A DNA stretch of 42,746 bases from Verrucomicrobiota bacterium (lineage in GTDB: Bacteria > Bacteroidota > Bacteroidia > Chitinophagales > UBA8649), in the NCBI GenBank assembly GCA_017853115.1, contig JAFMKE010000003.1:1-42746 (forward strand), read 5' to 3'. Position 1 is the stretch's first letter, and every line of letters starts with the position of its first letter. The position numbers and the translations under genes are program-made. The notes beneath the pieces were generated by a model that saw only the letters and a program-made list of their open reading frames with translations, was not told the DNA's origin and did not search any database. Of the stretch, positions 1 to 8,090 are shown in pieces.

Positions 1-34
1 TCAATAATCCTTAACTTTACGCAAAACTGAAGGC

Positions 35-2344
35 TTGAATTACTGGTTGCTTTTATTGCCATTTTTCATTCTGATTGTAGGCTATTTCTCTTTTCCATTC
101 TTAATTAGTTATGCCAAGCGCATCAATTATGTGGATGAAGGGACGAGCAGAAAGAGACATCGGGATAATATTCCACCTATAGGTGGTTGGCTTGTTTATT
201 CGGCCTTTGCTCTGACCTTCTTTTTTGCCTTGCTTTTGCCTAATTTTTCTTTTAAAAATTTAGGTGTTTTCCTCAGTGTATCTGGCGTGTTTTTATTAGG
301 AGTAATTGACGACAAGTACCCTATGAATGCCAGTAAAAAGTTCGCTGGTCAGTTTTTGGTTGCTGCGCTTTGTGTATTCTTAGGAGAAGTTCATTTTGCT
401 GAATATATGAGTTTGTATGGCATCCCTTATCTTTTAGGCCAAGTGTTGTGTATGGTCGCTATTGTTTTTGTCATTAACGCTTATAATTTGGTGGATGGAA
501 TTAACGGCTTGGCCGCTATGCTTGGCATAGTTGCTATAGGTTTTTTGAGTTTGTGGCTGTTTAGTGCAGGCTTATTTTCTTATTTTATTCTAGCCTTGAG
601 TGTTATCGCAGCCTTACTTGTATTTCTTCGTTATAATGTATTTCAAACCCTGATTTTCTTGGGTGATAATGGATCCATGATAATCGGCTTACTAGCTACT
701 ATTTTTGCGTTTACATTTATCAAGACCTTTACGGGATTTGACAGCGTGGTTCTTACAAAGTGTAATGCAGAAGTAGGTATTGCCATAGCAGCAATGGCCA
801 TACCCATCGCTGATACCCTGCGATTGTTTTTCCTTCGACCATATTATCTAGCTAAGTCACCATTCAAAGCGGATAGAAACCACGTTCATCATTTGCTTTT
901 GCGCATCGGCTTTAGTCACGCCGAAGCTTCTTTATTACTTTTTGGTTTGTCCATCTTGCTTGTATTGGCCGCATTGGCCGCCCAGGATCTTGGCAGTATA
1001 GCCGTAATATTTATTACTTTTTCTATTTGTGTTGCTTTTCTTATGGCAATTGATTTTCTGGTTTTTAGTCGTTACCGACGAAAAGTAAATAAGAAAACGG
1101 TATTCAATAGCTTGCAAAATGTTTCTCAAGCTCTCGGTAATCCGGTATTCATTGAATACACTTTTGCTATTAGCATGTTCTTACTGGTTATTTCGATTCC
1201 GTTTCACCGGGTTTCCACCAGTATTCCAACCATAATTCTAATTTTCTCCTTTATAGCTTTGAGCATACGTAACCTATTAATCTTTAAAGGAGATTTTATA
1301 ACTAAGATGAAAGGTGAAGTTGCTGCCTTTCTTAAGCATCCGTATACTTGGCTTATTCTAGTTTTCCTTCTTTATACCTTGATACACCTATTCTTTATCC
1401 AAGCTGAAGGAAGGTGGAACAAATGGACAATCTATTTATTACTTTTGGTGTATTGGCTTAGTTTATTCCAATTTGAAAAGATAGTTCAGATTAGACCAAG
1501 GATATTGCTTACGGCTTTTATTGCGGGCTGCCTGGGGTTTGGAATCTATATTTTGATGGAATCCTTTGTGGAGTTTCCAGATAAAGGCTGGAATGGATTT
1601 ACCTACAATGAATTATTGAGCAATGTAAAGGCAAACCCAGTTACGCATTCTTTATACTACAACCTTGCAATATTATTTTTGGGAAACAATTACAAATTTC
1701 TAAAGCGAGAGGAATGGCGAATATCGTATTGGTTAATGCTCGTATTCTTCATTCTTATGGTATTTCTGTGTAGTTCGAAGGTTGGGATATTTATCTTGGC
1801 ACTTTCCTTAAGCAGCGCTATTTACAACATGGTAAGAAATAACAAAACGGCCTGGTTGATAATCGGAGTTATTGGATCGCTTGCCTTGTTAATTGGATTG
1901 CGATTAGGACTCTTTACCCTTGAATATATCCAATTGGCTTTTGATTCGAGGTTGGTGGTCTGGATGGAAACCAAGCAAATTATAGCGCAAAACTTGCTAA
2001 CTGGCGTTGGTGTTGGAAATTCAGTAGAAACCTTGCGTTTGGCTTTTGAGAATATAGACTTTGTTCAAGGCCTAGAACAAGCGTACAATGCACAAAATCA
2101 ATTTTTGGAATCTTTCCTAGAAACCGGCGTATTTGGCTTTTTAATTCTCTGCTTGTTTTTTGTTTATTCCTTGTATAAATCCATCCAAGAGAGGAATAAA
2201 CTCTATTTTGTATACATCCTGGTTGTCGGTATCTACATGATGACTGAGTCACTCTGGCAAACGCAGATGGGAATGGTTTCCTTTGCCTTCTTCAATGCGC
2301 TTTTCTTGGCTTCGTTTTATCACAAAGAGACTATTTCTTCCTAG
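35..2344 (+). CDS. Fusion of WecA-type GlcNAc-1-P transferase and O-antigen ligase/polymerase-like domain
   Basis: The N-terminal ~340 residues form a polytopic undecaprenyl-phosphate sugar-1-phosphate transferase (MraY/WecA family), which starts lipid-linked glycan assembly in the inner membrane. Its motifs are all visible: DD at 92-93, NLVDGINGLA at 151-160, GDNGS at 210-214 and HVHH at 283-286. From about residue 370 a second block of membrane helices follows, with a Wzy_C-like region near 655-705 (GVGVGNS, then NAQNQFLESFLETGVFG). The family normally has a His where this protein has Gln687. WecA proteins are usually about 350 residues, so 769 indicates a true two-domain fusion. The start is TTG; an in-frame stop at bases 5-7 limits any extension, and MNYWLLLLPFF gives the expected first helix. 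The transferase call is firm; the C-terminal role is inferred. Confidence 0.85.
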   Translation: MNYWLLLLPFFILIVGYFSFPFLISYAKRINYVDEGTSRKRHRDNIPPIGGWLVYSAFALTFFFALLLPNFSFKNLGVFLSVSGVFLLGVIDDKYPMNASKKFAGQFLVAALCVFLGEVHFAEYMSLYGIPYLLGQVLCMVAIVFVINAYNLVDGINGLAAMLGIVAIGFLSLWLFSAGLFSYFILALSVIAALLVFLRYNVFQTLIFLGDNGSMIIGLLATIFAFTFIKTFTGFDSVVLTKCNAEVGIAIAAMAIPIADTLRLFFLRPYYLAKSPFKADRNHVHHLLLRIGFSHAEASLLLFGLSILLVLAALAAQDLGSIAVIFITFSICVAFLMAIDFLVFSRYRRKVNKKTVFNSLQNVSQALGNPVFIEYTFAISMFLLVISIPFHRVSTSIPTIILIFSFIALSIRNLLIFKGDFITKMKGEVAAFLKHPYTWLILVFLLYTLIHLFFIQAEGRWNKWTIYLLLLVYWLSLFQFEKIVQIRPRILLTAFIAGCLGFGIYILMESFVEFPDKGWNGFTYNELLSNVKANPVTHSLYYNLAILFLGNNYKFLKREEWRISYWLMLVFFILMVFLCSSKVGIFILALSLSSAIYNMVRNNKTAWLIIGVIGSLALLIGLRLGLFTLEYIQLAFDSRLVVWMETKQIIAQNLLTGVGVGNSVETLRLAFENIDFVQGLEQAYNAQNQFLESFLETGVFGFLILCLFFVYSLYKSIQERNKLYFVYILVVGIYMMTESLWQTQMGMVSFAFFNALFLASFYHKETISS

Positions 2345-2364
2345 GAAGAACAAAACAAATGTGT

Positions 2365-2997
2365 TCAGAACATATTCTTTCTGCCTATCTCCTTGCAAAT
2401 AGGGCAGATGTGGGGTTTATGTCCACGTGCAGGGCAGTATTCACGACCAAAGAAAATAATTTGAAGGTGGAGCTTGTTCCAAAGTTTCTCAGGAAACAAG
2501 CGTTTGGCATCTTTCTCGGTTTGAACTACATTTTTTCCTGAACTTAGCGTCCATCGATACATTAATCGATGAATATGCGTGTCAACCGGAAAGGCTGGAA
2601 CACCGAATCCCTGACTCATTACTACTGAAGCTGTTTTGTGCCCAACACCCGGTAGTTTTTCAAGCGCTTCAAATGATTGGGGTACTTTTCCTTCATGCTC
2701 TTCCACCAGAATTTTAGAAAGCCCGTATATGCCTTTCGATTTCATTGGGCTCAAGCCACAAGGCCGAATAATTGCTTTAATTTCTTCAACACTTAACTTA
2801 AGCATATCATATGGATTATCTGCTAATGCAAATAAGTGGGGAGTGATTTGATTAACCCGTTCATCGGTACATTGGGCAGACAATAGAACAGCAACAAGTA
2901 AGGTGTAGTTGTCTTTATGATTGAGGGGAACTGGCACTTCAGGGTATGAAGCTTCAAGGGTTCTGATAATGAATTCAACTTTTTCCTTTTTATTCAT
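2365..2997 (-). CDS. nth: Endonuclease III (DNA glycosylase/AP lyase)
   Basis: Base-excision repair enzyme that removes oxidised pyrimidines and nicks abasic sites. The helix-hairpin-helix LPGVGHKTA contains the catalytic Lys, and the downstream VDTHIHR carries the catalytic Asp. The length of 210 residues is normal for the family. The C-terminus is unusual: E. coli Nth binds a [4Fe-4S] cluster through C-x6-C-x2-C-x5-C, but here I see only CPARGHKPHICPIC followed by KEIGRKNMF and the stop. That leaves three cysteines with a longer first spacing and no fourth. The gene is convergent with the preceding fusion gene, with only about 20 bases between them. Confidence 0.93.
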   Translation of the reverse strand: MNKKEKVEFIIRTLEASYPEVPVPLNHKDNYTLLVAVLLSAQCTDERVNQITPHLFALADNPYDMLKLSVEEIKAIIRPCGLSPMKSKGIYGLSKILVEEHEGKVPQSFEALEKLPGVGHKTASVVMSQGFGVPAFPVDTHIHRLMYRWTLSSGKNVVQTEKDAKRLFPEKLWNKLHLQIIFFGREYCPARGHKPHICPICKEIGRKNMF

Positions 2998-3143
2998 GGC
3001 CTAAAAATAAAGTTTTTGTTTGAGGTGATATAGACGAAATGTCTAAACCACTAATTTTCCAAGTACTTTGAGCGTGTTCACTTTCATTACACATTTCAGT
3101 TTAAATCTGCCTGGTTACTGTTACACCAAGCAAAGTCATTTGA

Positions 3144-3173
3144 GTTGAAATCCTGAAATTTTTCGTAACTTTG
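3144..3173 (+). promoter_or_regulatory. Bacteroidota-type promoter for hppD
   Basis: A TAACTTTG box (3166-3173) matches the TAnnTTTG -7 consensus of Bacteroidota primary sigma factors. A GTTG -33-like element lies 18 bases upstream. The box ends 25 bases before the hppD ATG, which gives a short leader. This is the clearest two-part promoter in the left half of the window. Confidence 0.6.
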
Positions 3174-3198
3174 GGGGATTACTGAAATCAACAAAACT

Positions 3199-4332
3199 AT
3201 GGAAAGAACTGTTTCTAAAAATCAAGATAAATTAGTAGATGCGCCAGATTTTTTACCCCTCTTAGGTACTGATCATGTCGAGATATATTGTGGCAACGCC
3301 AAGCAGTCTGCTTTTTATTATCAGTCTGCTTTCGGGTTTAATTTAGTGGCTTATTCAGGTTTAGAAACGGGTAATAAAGAACAAACTTCTTATGTTTTAC
3401 AACAGGAAAAGTTGCGTATTGTGCTTACCTCCGCCTTAACGCCAGAAAGTCCCATTAATGCCCATTTGGCTAAGCACGGAGATGGAGTAAAATATTTAGC
3501 TTTATGGGTTGATGATGCAACACAAAGCTGGAAGGAAACTACTTCGCGCGGAGCTATAAGTGTTCTGGAACCAACAGTAATGAAAGATGAGTTTGGTGAA
3601 GTGGTGGTTTCAGCTATCCAGACCTATGGTGATACTGTCCACAAGTTTGTTGAGCGTAAAAATTATACTGGTGCGTTTATGCCAGGGTTCATAGCCAAGT
3701 CCTCAACCATGGAGGTTAAGCCGATAGGTTTGCAATATATCGACCACTGTGTAGGGAATGTAGAGTTAGGTAAAATGAACCATTGGGTGAAGTTTTATGA
3801 GGAGGTGATGGGTTTTGGATTATTGTTGACTTTCGACGATAAGGATATTTCAACGGAGTATACTGCTTTGATGAGTAAGGTGGTAAGTAATGGAAATGGG
3901 TATGTTAAGTTCCCAATAAATGAACCAGCGAAAGGAAGAAAAAAATCTCAGATTGAGGAATACATAGACTTTTATCAAGGTGCTGGTGTGCAGCATATCG
4001 CGGTGGCTACAAAGGATATTATTTTTACCGTTGGCGAGTTGAGAAAGAGAGGGGTGGATTTCTTAGAAGTGCCAGCCACTTACTATGATGATTTGATTGA
4101 CCGAGTAGGAGAGATTAAGGAGGATCTCGAGATACTAAAAGATTTGAATATTTTGGTTGACCGGGATGATGAAGGATACTTACTTCAGATATTTACGAAA
4201 CCTGTTCAGGACAGACCAACATTATTCTTTGAAATTATTCAGCGAGAAGGCGCGCAGTCCTTTGGAAAAGGCAACTTTAAAGCCTTGTTTGAAGCAATAG
4301 AAAGAGAACAGGCCAGTAGAGGTACACTATAA
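3199..4332 (+). CDS. hppD: 4-hydroxyphenylpyruvate dioxygenase
   Basis: Fe(II) enzyme that converts 4-hydroxyphenylpyruvate to homogentisate in tyrosine catabolism. It has the two vicinal-oxygen-chelate domains typical of HPPD. The three predicted iron ligands are all present: His183 (YIDHCVGN), His266 (GVQHIAVA) and Glu345 (FFEIIQR). The C-terminal SFGKGNFKALFEAIE matches the gating helix region of the family. The length of 377 residues is normal. The gene has its own predicted promoter and is followed 31 bases later by a small DUF2007 gene. No other homogentisate-pathway gene lies in the window, so the rest of the pathway must be elsewhere. Confidence 0.95.
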   Translation: MERTVSKNQDKLVDAPDFLPLLGTDHVEIYCGNAKQSAFYYQSAFGFNLVAYSGLETGNKEQTSYVLQQEKLRIVLTSALTPESPINAHLAKHGDGVKYLALWVDDATQSWKETTSRGAISVLEPTVMKDEFGEVVVSAIQTYGDTVHKFVERKNYTGAFMPGFIAKSSTMEVKPIGLQYIDHCVGNVELGKMNHWVKFYEEVMGFGLLLTFDDKDISTEYTALMSKVVSNGNGYVKFPINEPAKGRKKSQIEEYIDFYQGAGVQHIAVATKDIIFTVGELRKRGVDFLEVPATYYDDLIDRVGEIKEDLEILKDLNILVDRDDEGYLLQIFTKPVQDRPTLFFEIIQREGAQSFGKGNFKALFEAIEREQASRGTL

Positions 4333-4363
4333 AGAAGATTCTTGTATATTCGCAAGCCTTACG

Positions 4364-4657
4364 ATGAGAAACCTGGTTCAAATAGCGACGTTTGCCAACG
4401 AAATTGAGATGTCTATGGTCCGCAACAAGTTAGAGCATGTGGGCATAGAGACTTTTCTTAGGGATGAGCGAATCAATGCCTTACGCGAATTCTCGGCAGG
4501 TAGCATGAACGGTGTGAGAATATTTGTGGATGAAGATGATTACCCTCGTGCAATGAATTTTCTGATTGAAATCGGTCACTATAGTGCCGCAGATTTCGAA
4601 CCAACTTGGTTGGATCGATTTCTATTTAAAATGTTCGGAAGGTTAAAAAATAAGTAA
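4364..4657 (+). CDS. DUF2007 domain protein
   Basis: A 97-residue cytoplasmic protein. The pattern of an N-terminal strand (LVQIATFANEIEMSMVRNKLE), a middle GIETFLRDE and then GVRIFVDEDDYPRAMNFL fits the DUF2007 family, sometimes labelled putative signal-transducing protein. Its biochemical function is unknown. It has no signal peptide or membrane segment. It lies 31 bases downstream of hppD on the same strand and could be cotranscribed; a TATATTCG sequence before the ATG only weakly resembles a -7 box. The next gene is convergent. Confidence 0.75.
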   Translation: MRNLVQIATFANEIEMSMVRNKLEHVGIETFLRDERINALREFSAGSMNGVRIFVDEDDYPRAMNFLIEIGHYSAADFEPTWLDRFLFKMFGRLKNK

Positions 4658-4689
4658 AGAAAAGCTCCGATGGAGTAATTTCTGACAAG

Positions 4690-5040
4690 CTAGAGCTGCT
4701 CTTTTAGGCTTTCGATAATCTTTTTAGAATTCCCGATAAATATTTTGCCATTAACAAGACATACCGGTCTTTTTAAGAAGGTATATTCATCCAATATGTA
4801 TTGGCGATAATCTGATTCACCCAAGTTTTTCTCTTTGAGATTGAGCGCACGGAATTTCATCGCTGTCCTGCTGAACAGTGCTTCGTACGAACCAGCCAGC
4901 GCTTTCATTTCATCGAGTTGTTCTGGTGTTATCCTATCCTCTTTGATATTCTGTAATTCAAAGCCGTTTTTCTCTGCTTCAATTTCTTTTAAGATTCGTT
5001 GGCACGTGCTGCAGGTTTTGAGATAATAGATTTTTTTCAT
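4690..5040 (-). CDS. ArsC/Spx-family thioredoxin-fold protein (arsenate reductase-like)
   Basis: A small thioredoxin-fold protein. It opens with KIYYLKTCSTCQRILKEI, in which the CxxC sits at the redox position of ArsC/Spx proteins, and has FLKRPVCLVNGKIFIG near the end. I use ATG 5040 rather than the track start at 5067. The longer form would overlap sufE by 26 bases, while the shorter starts one base after the sufE stop and begins directly with the first strand. Its position after sufE suggests a general redox role; arsenate reduction itself is not shown. Confidence 0.8.
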   Translation of the reverse strand: MKKIYYLKTCSTCQRILKEIEAEKNGFELQNIKEDRITPEQLDEMKALAGSYEALFSRTAMKFRALNLKEKNLGESDYRQYILDEYTFLKRPVCLVNGKIFIGNSKKIIESLKEQL

Positions 5041-5041
5041 T

Positions 5042-5455
5042 TTAGTTTTTGTTATATAGTTCTGCAAAGGCTTTCATCTGCTTAATCATTGAAGTTAGTC
5101 CATTACTTCGCTGTGAACTCAGGTGCTCGTGCAATTTGATCGCTTCAATAAACCCAAGAGGGTGTTCGATCACCTCCTGAGGACTTAAATCGGATAGGAC
5201 ATTGACCAACATGGCGATAATTCCTTTCGTTATGACCGTGTTACTATCGGCTTTGAAGAATATTTTACCATTTTCTTCATATGGATAAAGCCAAACTTTA
5301 CTCTGACATCCTTTGACTAGCAAGTCATCAATTTTATATTTCTCGTCGAGTGGAGGAAGTTCCTTGCCAATACTAATAATATGCTCGTATTTGTCCATGG
5401 GATCATCAAACAAATCGAATTCATCAATATAATCTTGTTCTACTTTACTCAACAT
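5042..5455 (-). CDS. sufE: SufE-family cysteine desulfurase sulfur acceptor
   Basis: SufE accepts persulfide sulfur from the desulfurase SufS and passes it to the SufBCD scaffold during Fe-S cluster assembly. The conserved active-site Cys lies in VKGCQSKVWLYP, followed by the typical ADSNTVITKGIIAMLVNVLS segment. The 137-residue length is normal. No other suf gene is in the window. The gene sits 5 bases after the secreted peptidase and 1 base before the ArsC-like gene, so it probably belongs to the long leftward transcript that starts at ribD. Confidence 0.92.
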   Translation of the reverse strand: MLSKVEQDYIDEFDLFDDPMDKYEHIISIGKELPPLDEKYKIDDLLVKGCQSKVWLYPYEENGKIFFKADSNTVITKGIIAMLVNVLSDLSPQEVIEHPLGFIEAIKLHEHLSSQRSNGLTSMIKQMKAFAELYNKN

Positions 5456-5460
5456 TTATA

Positions 5461-7488
5461 TTAGTTTTTCACCAGTTTAAACGGATAATTTTGCCCTGCA
5501 GTTCGAATGTGTAAGAAATAGATTCCAGGTGCTAAATCCCCATAATTTAGGATGGAAACTTGCTCCTCAATCTTGCTCTCAGAGAGCAATTGTCCTTTCA
5601 AGTCATATAAGGAAACTACTACCTTTTCTCCCGAAAACTCTTTCAATTCGAGAACTAATCCCTCGTTCAGATAACTAAATCCATAGGTGTTAAACAGCTT
5701 AGGCTTATTAGAGTCCTTATATTCTCGAACGCCACTGTAAAAATCATTGCAAGTCCCTTCAACAAATTTTCGCTCCAGCAATATGTTAAATATGCTACAA
5801 GTATGAACGCCATTAAACAAAAGGGTATCAGCTAGGAATAGATTAAAGGCGGCTTGCGTAAGACTCGAATTGGGCATATTATAATACATGACTTCAATGG
5901 CCAATTGATCTGCAACCGTTGCTCCTAAATCTAAGTACAAGTCGTTGAGAACCGCCGACCAAATCTCTCCGTTAAAGTAAATATTCTGATTCGAGGAGAG
6001 GTCTAGTTTTGTTTTGTTTGAATTACTGATTCTTCCTGCCCAGAATTCATTGTGACCGTCCCACGAAAAGACTTTGTTCGCCTCAAAATTATCATACTGC
6101 CTAGAGTAAGTGGTGGCTAGGTAGTCCCCAAATCCTTCGTCCAAAGCTCTTCGCTCGTCACCGCTATTGGTTTCTGGCGAAGCAAAGGCACTTATTGCAT
6201 GACCATATTCGTGTATAATCACGTCTGCATCTTCCGCATCATCTACACCTCCTTCGCCAAAAACCAATCGAGGAGGGCTCGTTGGGGTAAAGAATGAATT
6301 GTCTGCCCCATTGTTACCATGAGCATCTACCAAAATGACTTCCGATGCTAAATTGGTAAAACCTAAGCTTTCCCAGTAGCGTTTGAAATTATTGAGGTGG
6401 TAGAAGGCATTAACATCTTCAAATTCTGTCAAATTTCGTGTGAAATCAAAGCTGTCCGTGGCACTATTCGCCGGATTGGTGAAGGGCAGGCTGAATTCAC
6501 TAATTATAAAATCAGCATTGACGAGATTGAAGCTACCGCCTGAAAAATCTACGGGTAACTCACCCCATACTTGCTCTTGTGCAAGGCTTGGGTAATTATA
6601 ATCTTCAATAATTATCTCAGTAGTATAGTTACTAAGGTCTTCTGTAATGGCTGTATTGAAACCTAAAATGTTTCCATTGCCATCCAAAAATATATTTTCA
6701 AACACTTGTTGTATAATTGGTGCAGAGAAATTATTTATATAACTTTCTGTTGGTACGTTGAAGGTTAAACCGTCATAGCTAAAGTTGATTCCATTAGCTG
6801 TAATCGTAGTATTTCCAGTATTATTCAGGTTTTGAATCACTAAGGCAGTTGTGTCGAAGCGCAAGGCATCTTGATAAGTTCCGCCATACAATACATTCGC
6901 GCTTGTCAAGGGATCGGGCTGAAAAACTTTTGCATACGCTGTTGTGTCGTTGTGGTATTTAAGGATATTTTCGAAATAAACTTCGTCATTTATCCAAAAT
7001 CGATGGGCGTAATAATCTTTTTCCTCTTGAATACCTAGTTCTTTTCGAACCAACTTCATTGTGTCGTCAAGAAGAATGTAGCAGAGATTTTCATCAGATT
7101 CATTCGAGTTGAAATGAATAGTATTCCATTCTTCTAGCAGCGGTAGGGTAGTTTGCAACAAACGAGGATGATTATTAAAATCAAGTAAAATCTTGACTAA
7201 AACTTGTTCTATTGGATAAGTGCCATAGCGGCATTGAAAAGTATAATTGACACCACCAAGACTTTGTTTTTCGTATAATAAGGCGAGTTCAAGATTTTGA
7301 TAGTCTTTGAAAAAATCATCGACAAAGTCTTGCACGGATTCTACGCGCACAGAATTACTTACATCTTGCGGCTTGTTTTTGAAAGGAAGGATATACGGCC
7401 CCATATCTTGAGCAATGCTTAATTCGCCCAAAGTGCATAGCACAATCATCAAGAAAAATGACTTGATATGTTGAAAATCACCACTCAT
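5461..7488 (-). CDS. Secreted M36/fungalysin-like zinc metallopeptidase with T9SS sorting domain
   Basis: A probable exported protease. Residues 1-26 look like a signal peptide (hydrophobic FFLMIVLCTL, then SIAQ). A gluzincin active site is visible: HEYGH at 426-430 supplies two zinc His and the catalytic Glu, and DEGFGDY with Glu451 is the likely third ligand. The preceding FYHLNNFKRYW and DAHGNNGADNSFF resemble M36 peptidases. The last ~60 residues (VSLYDLKGQLL ... LAPGIYFLHI ... FKLVKN) form a type A T9SS C-terminal sorting domain, so the protein is a likely client of the GldKLMN system in this window. The start overlaps the yigZ stop by one base (TAATG), which suggests coupling. The substrate is unknown. 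Confidence 0.85.
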   Translation of the reverse strand: MSGDFQHIKSFFLMIVLCTLGELSIAQDMGPYILPFKNKPQDVSNSVRVESVQDFVDDFFKDYQNLELALLYEKQSLGGVNYTFQCRYGTYPIEQVLVKILLDFNNHPRLLQTTLPLLEEWNTIHFNSNESDENLCYILLDDTMKLVRKELGIQEEKDYYAHRFWINDEVYFENILKYHNDTTAYAKVFQPDPLTSANVLYGGTYQDALRFDTTALVIQNLNNTGNTTITANGINFSYDGLTFNVPTESYINNFSAPIIQQVFENIFLDGNGNILGFNTAITEDLSNYTTEIIIEDYNYPSLAQEQVWGELPVDFSGGSFNLVNADFIISEFSLPFTNPANSATDSFDFTRNLTEFEDVNAFYHLNNFKRYWESLGFTNLASEVILVDAHGNNGADNSFFTPTSPPRLVFGEGGVDDAEDADVIIHEYGHAISAFASPETNSGDERRALDEGFGDYLATTYSRQYDNFEANKVFSWDGHNEFWAGRISNSNKTKLDLSSNQNIYFNGEIWSAVLNDLYLDLGATVADQLAIEVMYYNMPNSSLTQAAFNLFLADTLLFNGVHTCSIFNILLERKFVEGTCNDFYSGVREYKDSNKPKLFNTYGFSYLNEGLVLELKEFSGEKVVVSLYDLKGQLLSESKIEEQVSILNYGDLAPGIYFLHIRTAGQNYPFKLVKN

Positions 7489-8090
7489 TATAGTTCCTTA
7501 ACGATTTCAAATTTCATTTCGTTCGTCCTTAGCCATAAAGATACTTCTTCCGTTGAAGAGCGCGGCAACTGGAATGAAATTTTACAATGTGCTGAATAAT
7601 CTTCACTCCACTGATCCAAACCGCGGCGTTTCAGGTAATTGAACAAATCATTTACCTGAGTGTAGGCGCATGAAACCATCCAAAAGCTTTGTATTTCTTT
7701 CTCTACAATGTGGGCTTCGGTTAAGGCATCTTGCGCAGCTTTTTTATAGGCATTGATTAATCCGCTTACTCCGAGATTCACCCCGCCATAATATCTAACT
7801 ACCACGATGAAGACATTACTTAATTCGAATGAATCGATTTGACCTAGAATGGGTTTTCCCGCCGATCCGCTTGGTTCACCATCATCATTCGCACGAAAGT
7901 TATTTTTATCTGTCCCAATGCGATAAGCATAGCAATGGTGACTCGCTTTTGGATGTAATGCTTGAACTTCGGCTAATTGGGTTTTAAATGAATTTTCATT
8001 ATAGCATGGGAAAGCATAGGCATGAAACTTGGATGCCTTGTCCTCAAAATATCCTTTACTTGCTGTTTCAATGCTAAAATAGGTGCTCAA
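7488..8090 (-). CDS. yigZ: YigZ/IMPACT-family protein
   Basis: A member of the UPF0029/IMPACT family. The signature block DDGEPSGSAGKPIL followed by VVRYYGGVNLGVSGLI is complete, and a C-terminal DUF1949-like ferredoxin-fold region follows. The length of 200 residues is typical. Eukaryotic IMPACT acts on Gcn2-linked translation control; the bacterial role is not settled. The start is TTG, because no in-frame ATG precedes it and the family's usual N-terminus begins at this point. It overlaps the EamA gene by 17 bases and the peptidase start by 1 base. Confidence 0.9.
   Translation of the reverse strand: MSTYFSIETASKGYFEDKASKFHAYAFPCYNENSFKTQLAEVQALHPKASHHCYAYRIGTDKNNFRANDDGEPSGSAGKPILGQIDSFELSNVFIVVVRYYGGVNLGVSGLINAYKKAAQDALTEAHIVEKEIQSFWMVSCAYTQVNDLFNYLKRRGLDQWSEDYSAHCKISFQLPRSSTEEVSLWLRTNEMKFEIVKEL

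Noticed and set aside
2636-2851. Plus-strand ORF inside nth
   Set aside because: Shadow of the endonuclease III gene; the minus-strand reading carries all conserved motifs.
3031-3045. Inverted repeat TAGAC-GAAAT-GTCTA in the nth-hppD gap
   Set aside because: Arms are only 5 bases in an AT-rich gap, it is not placed at a promoter element, and no second copy was noticed.
4664-4677. Small hairpin CTCC-GAT-GGAG between the convergent DUF2007 and ArsC-like genes
   Set aside because: The stem is four to five bases with no T-run on either side, too weak to call a terminator.
5461-7488. Possible horizontal acquisition of the secreted peptidase
   Set aside because: No flanking repeats, mobile genes or clear base-composition change; it is tightly coupled to its neighbours by overlaps.
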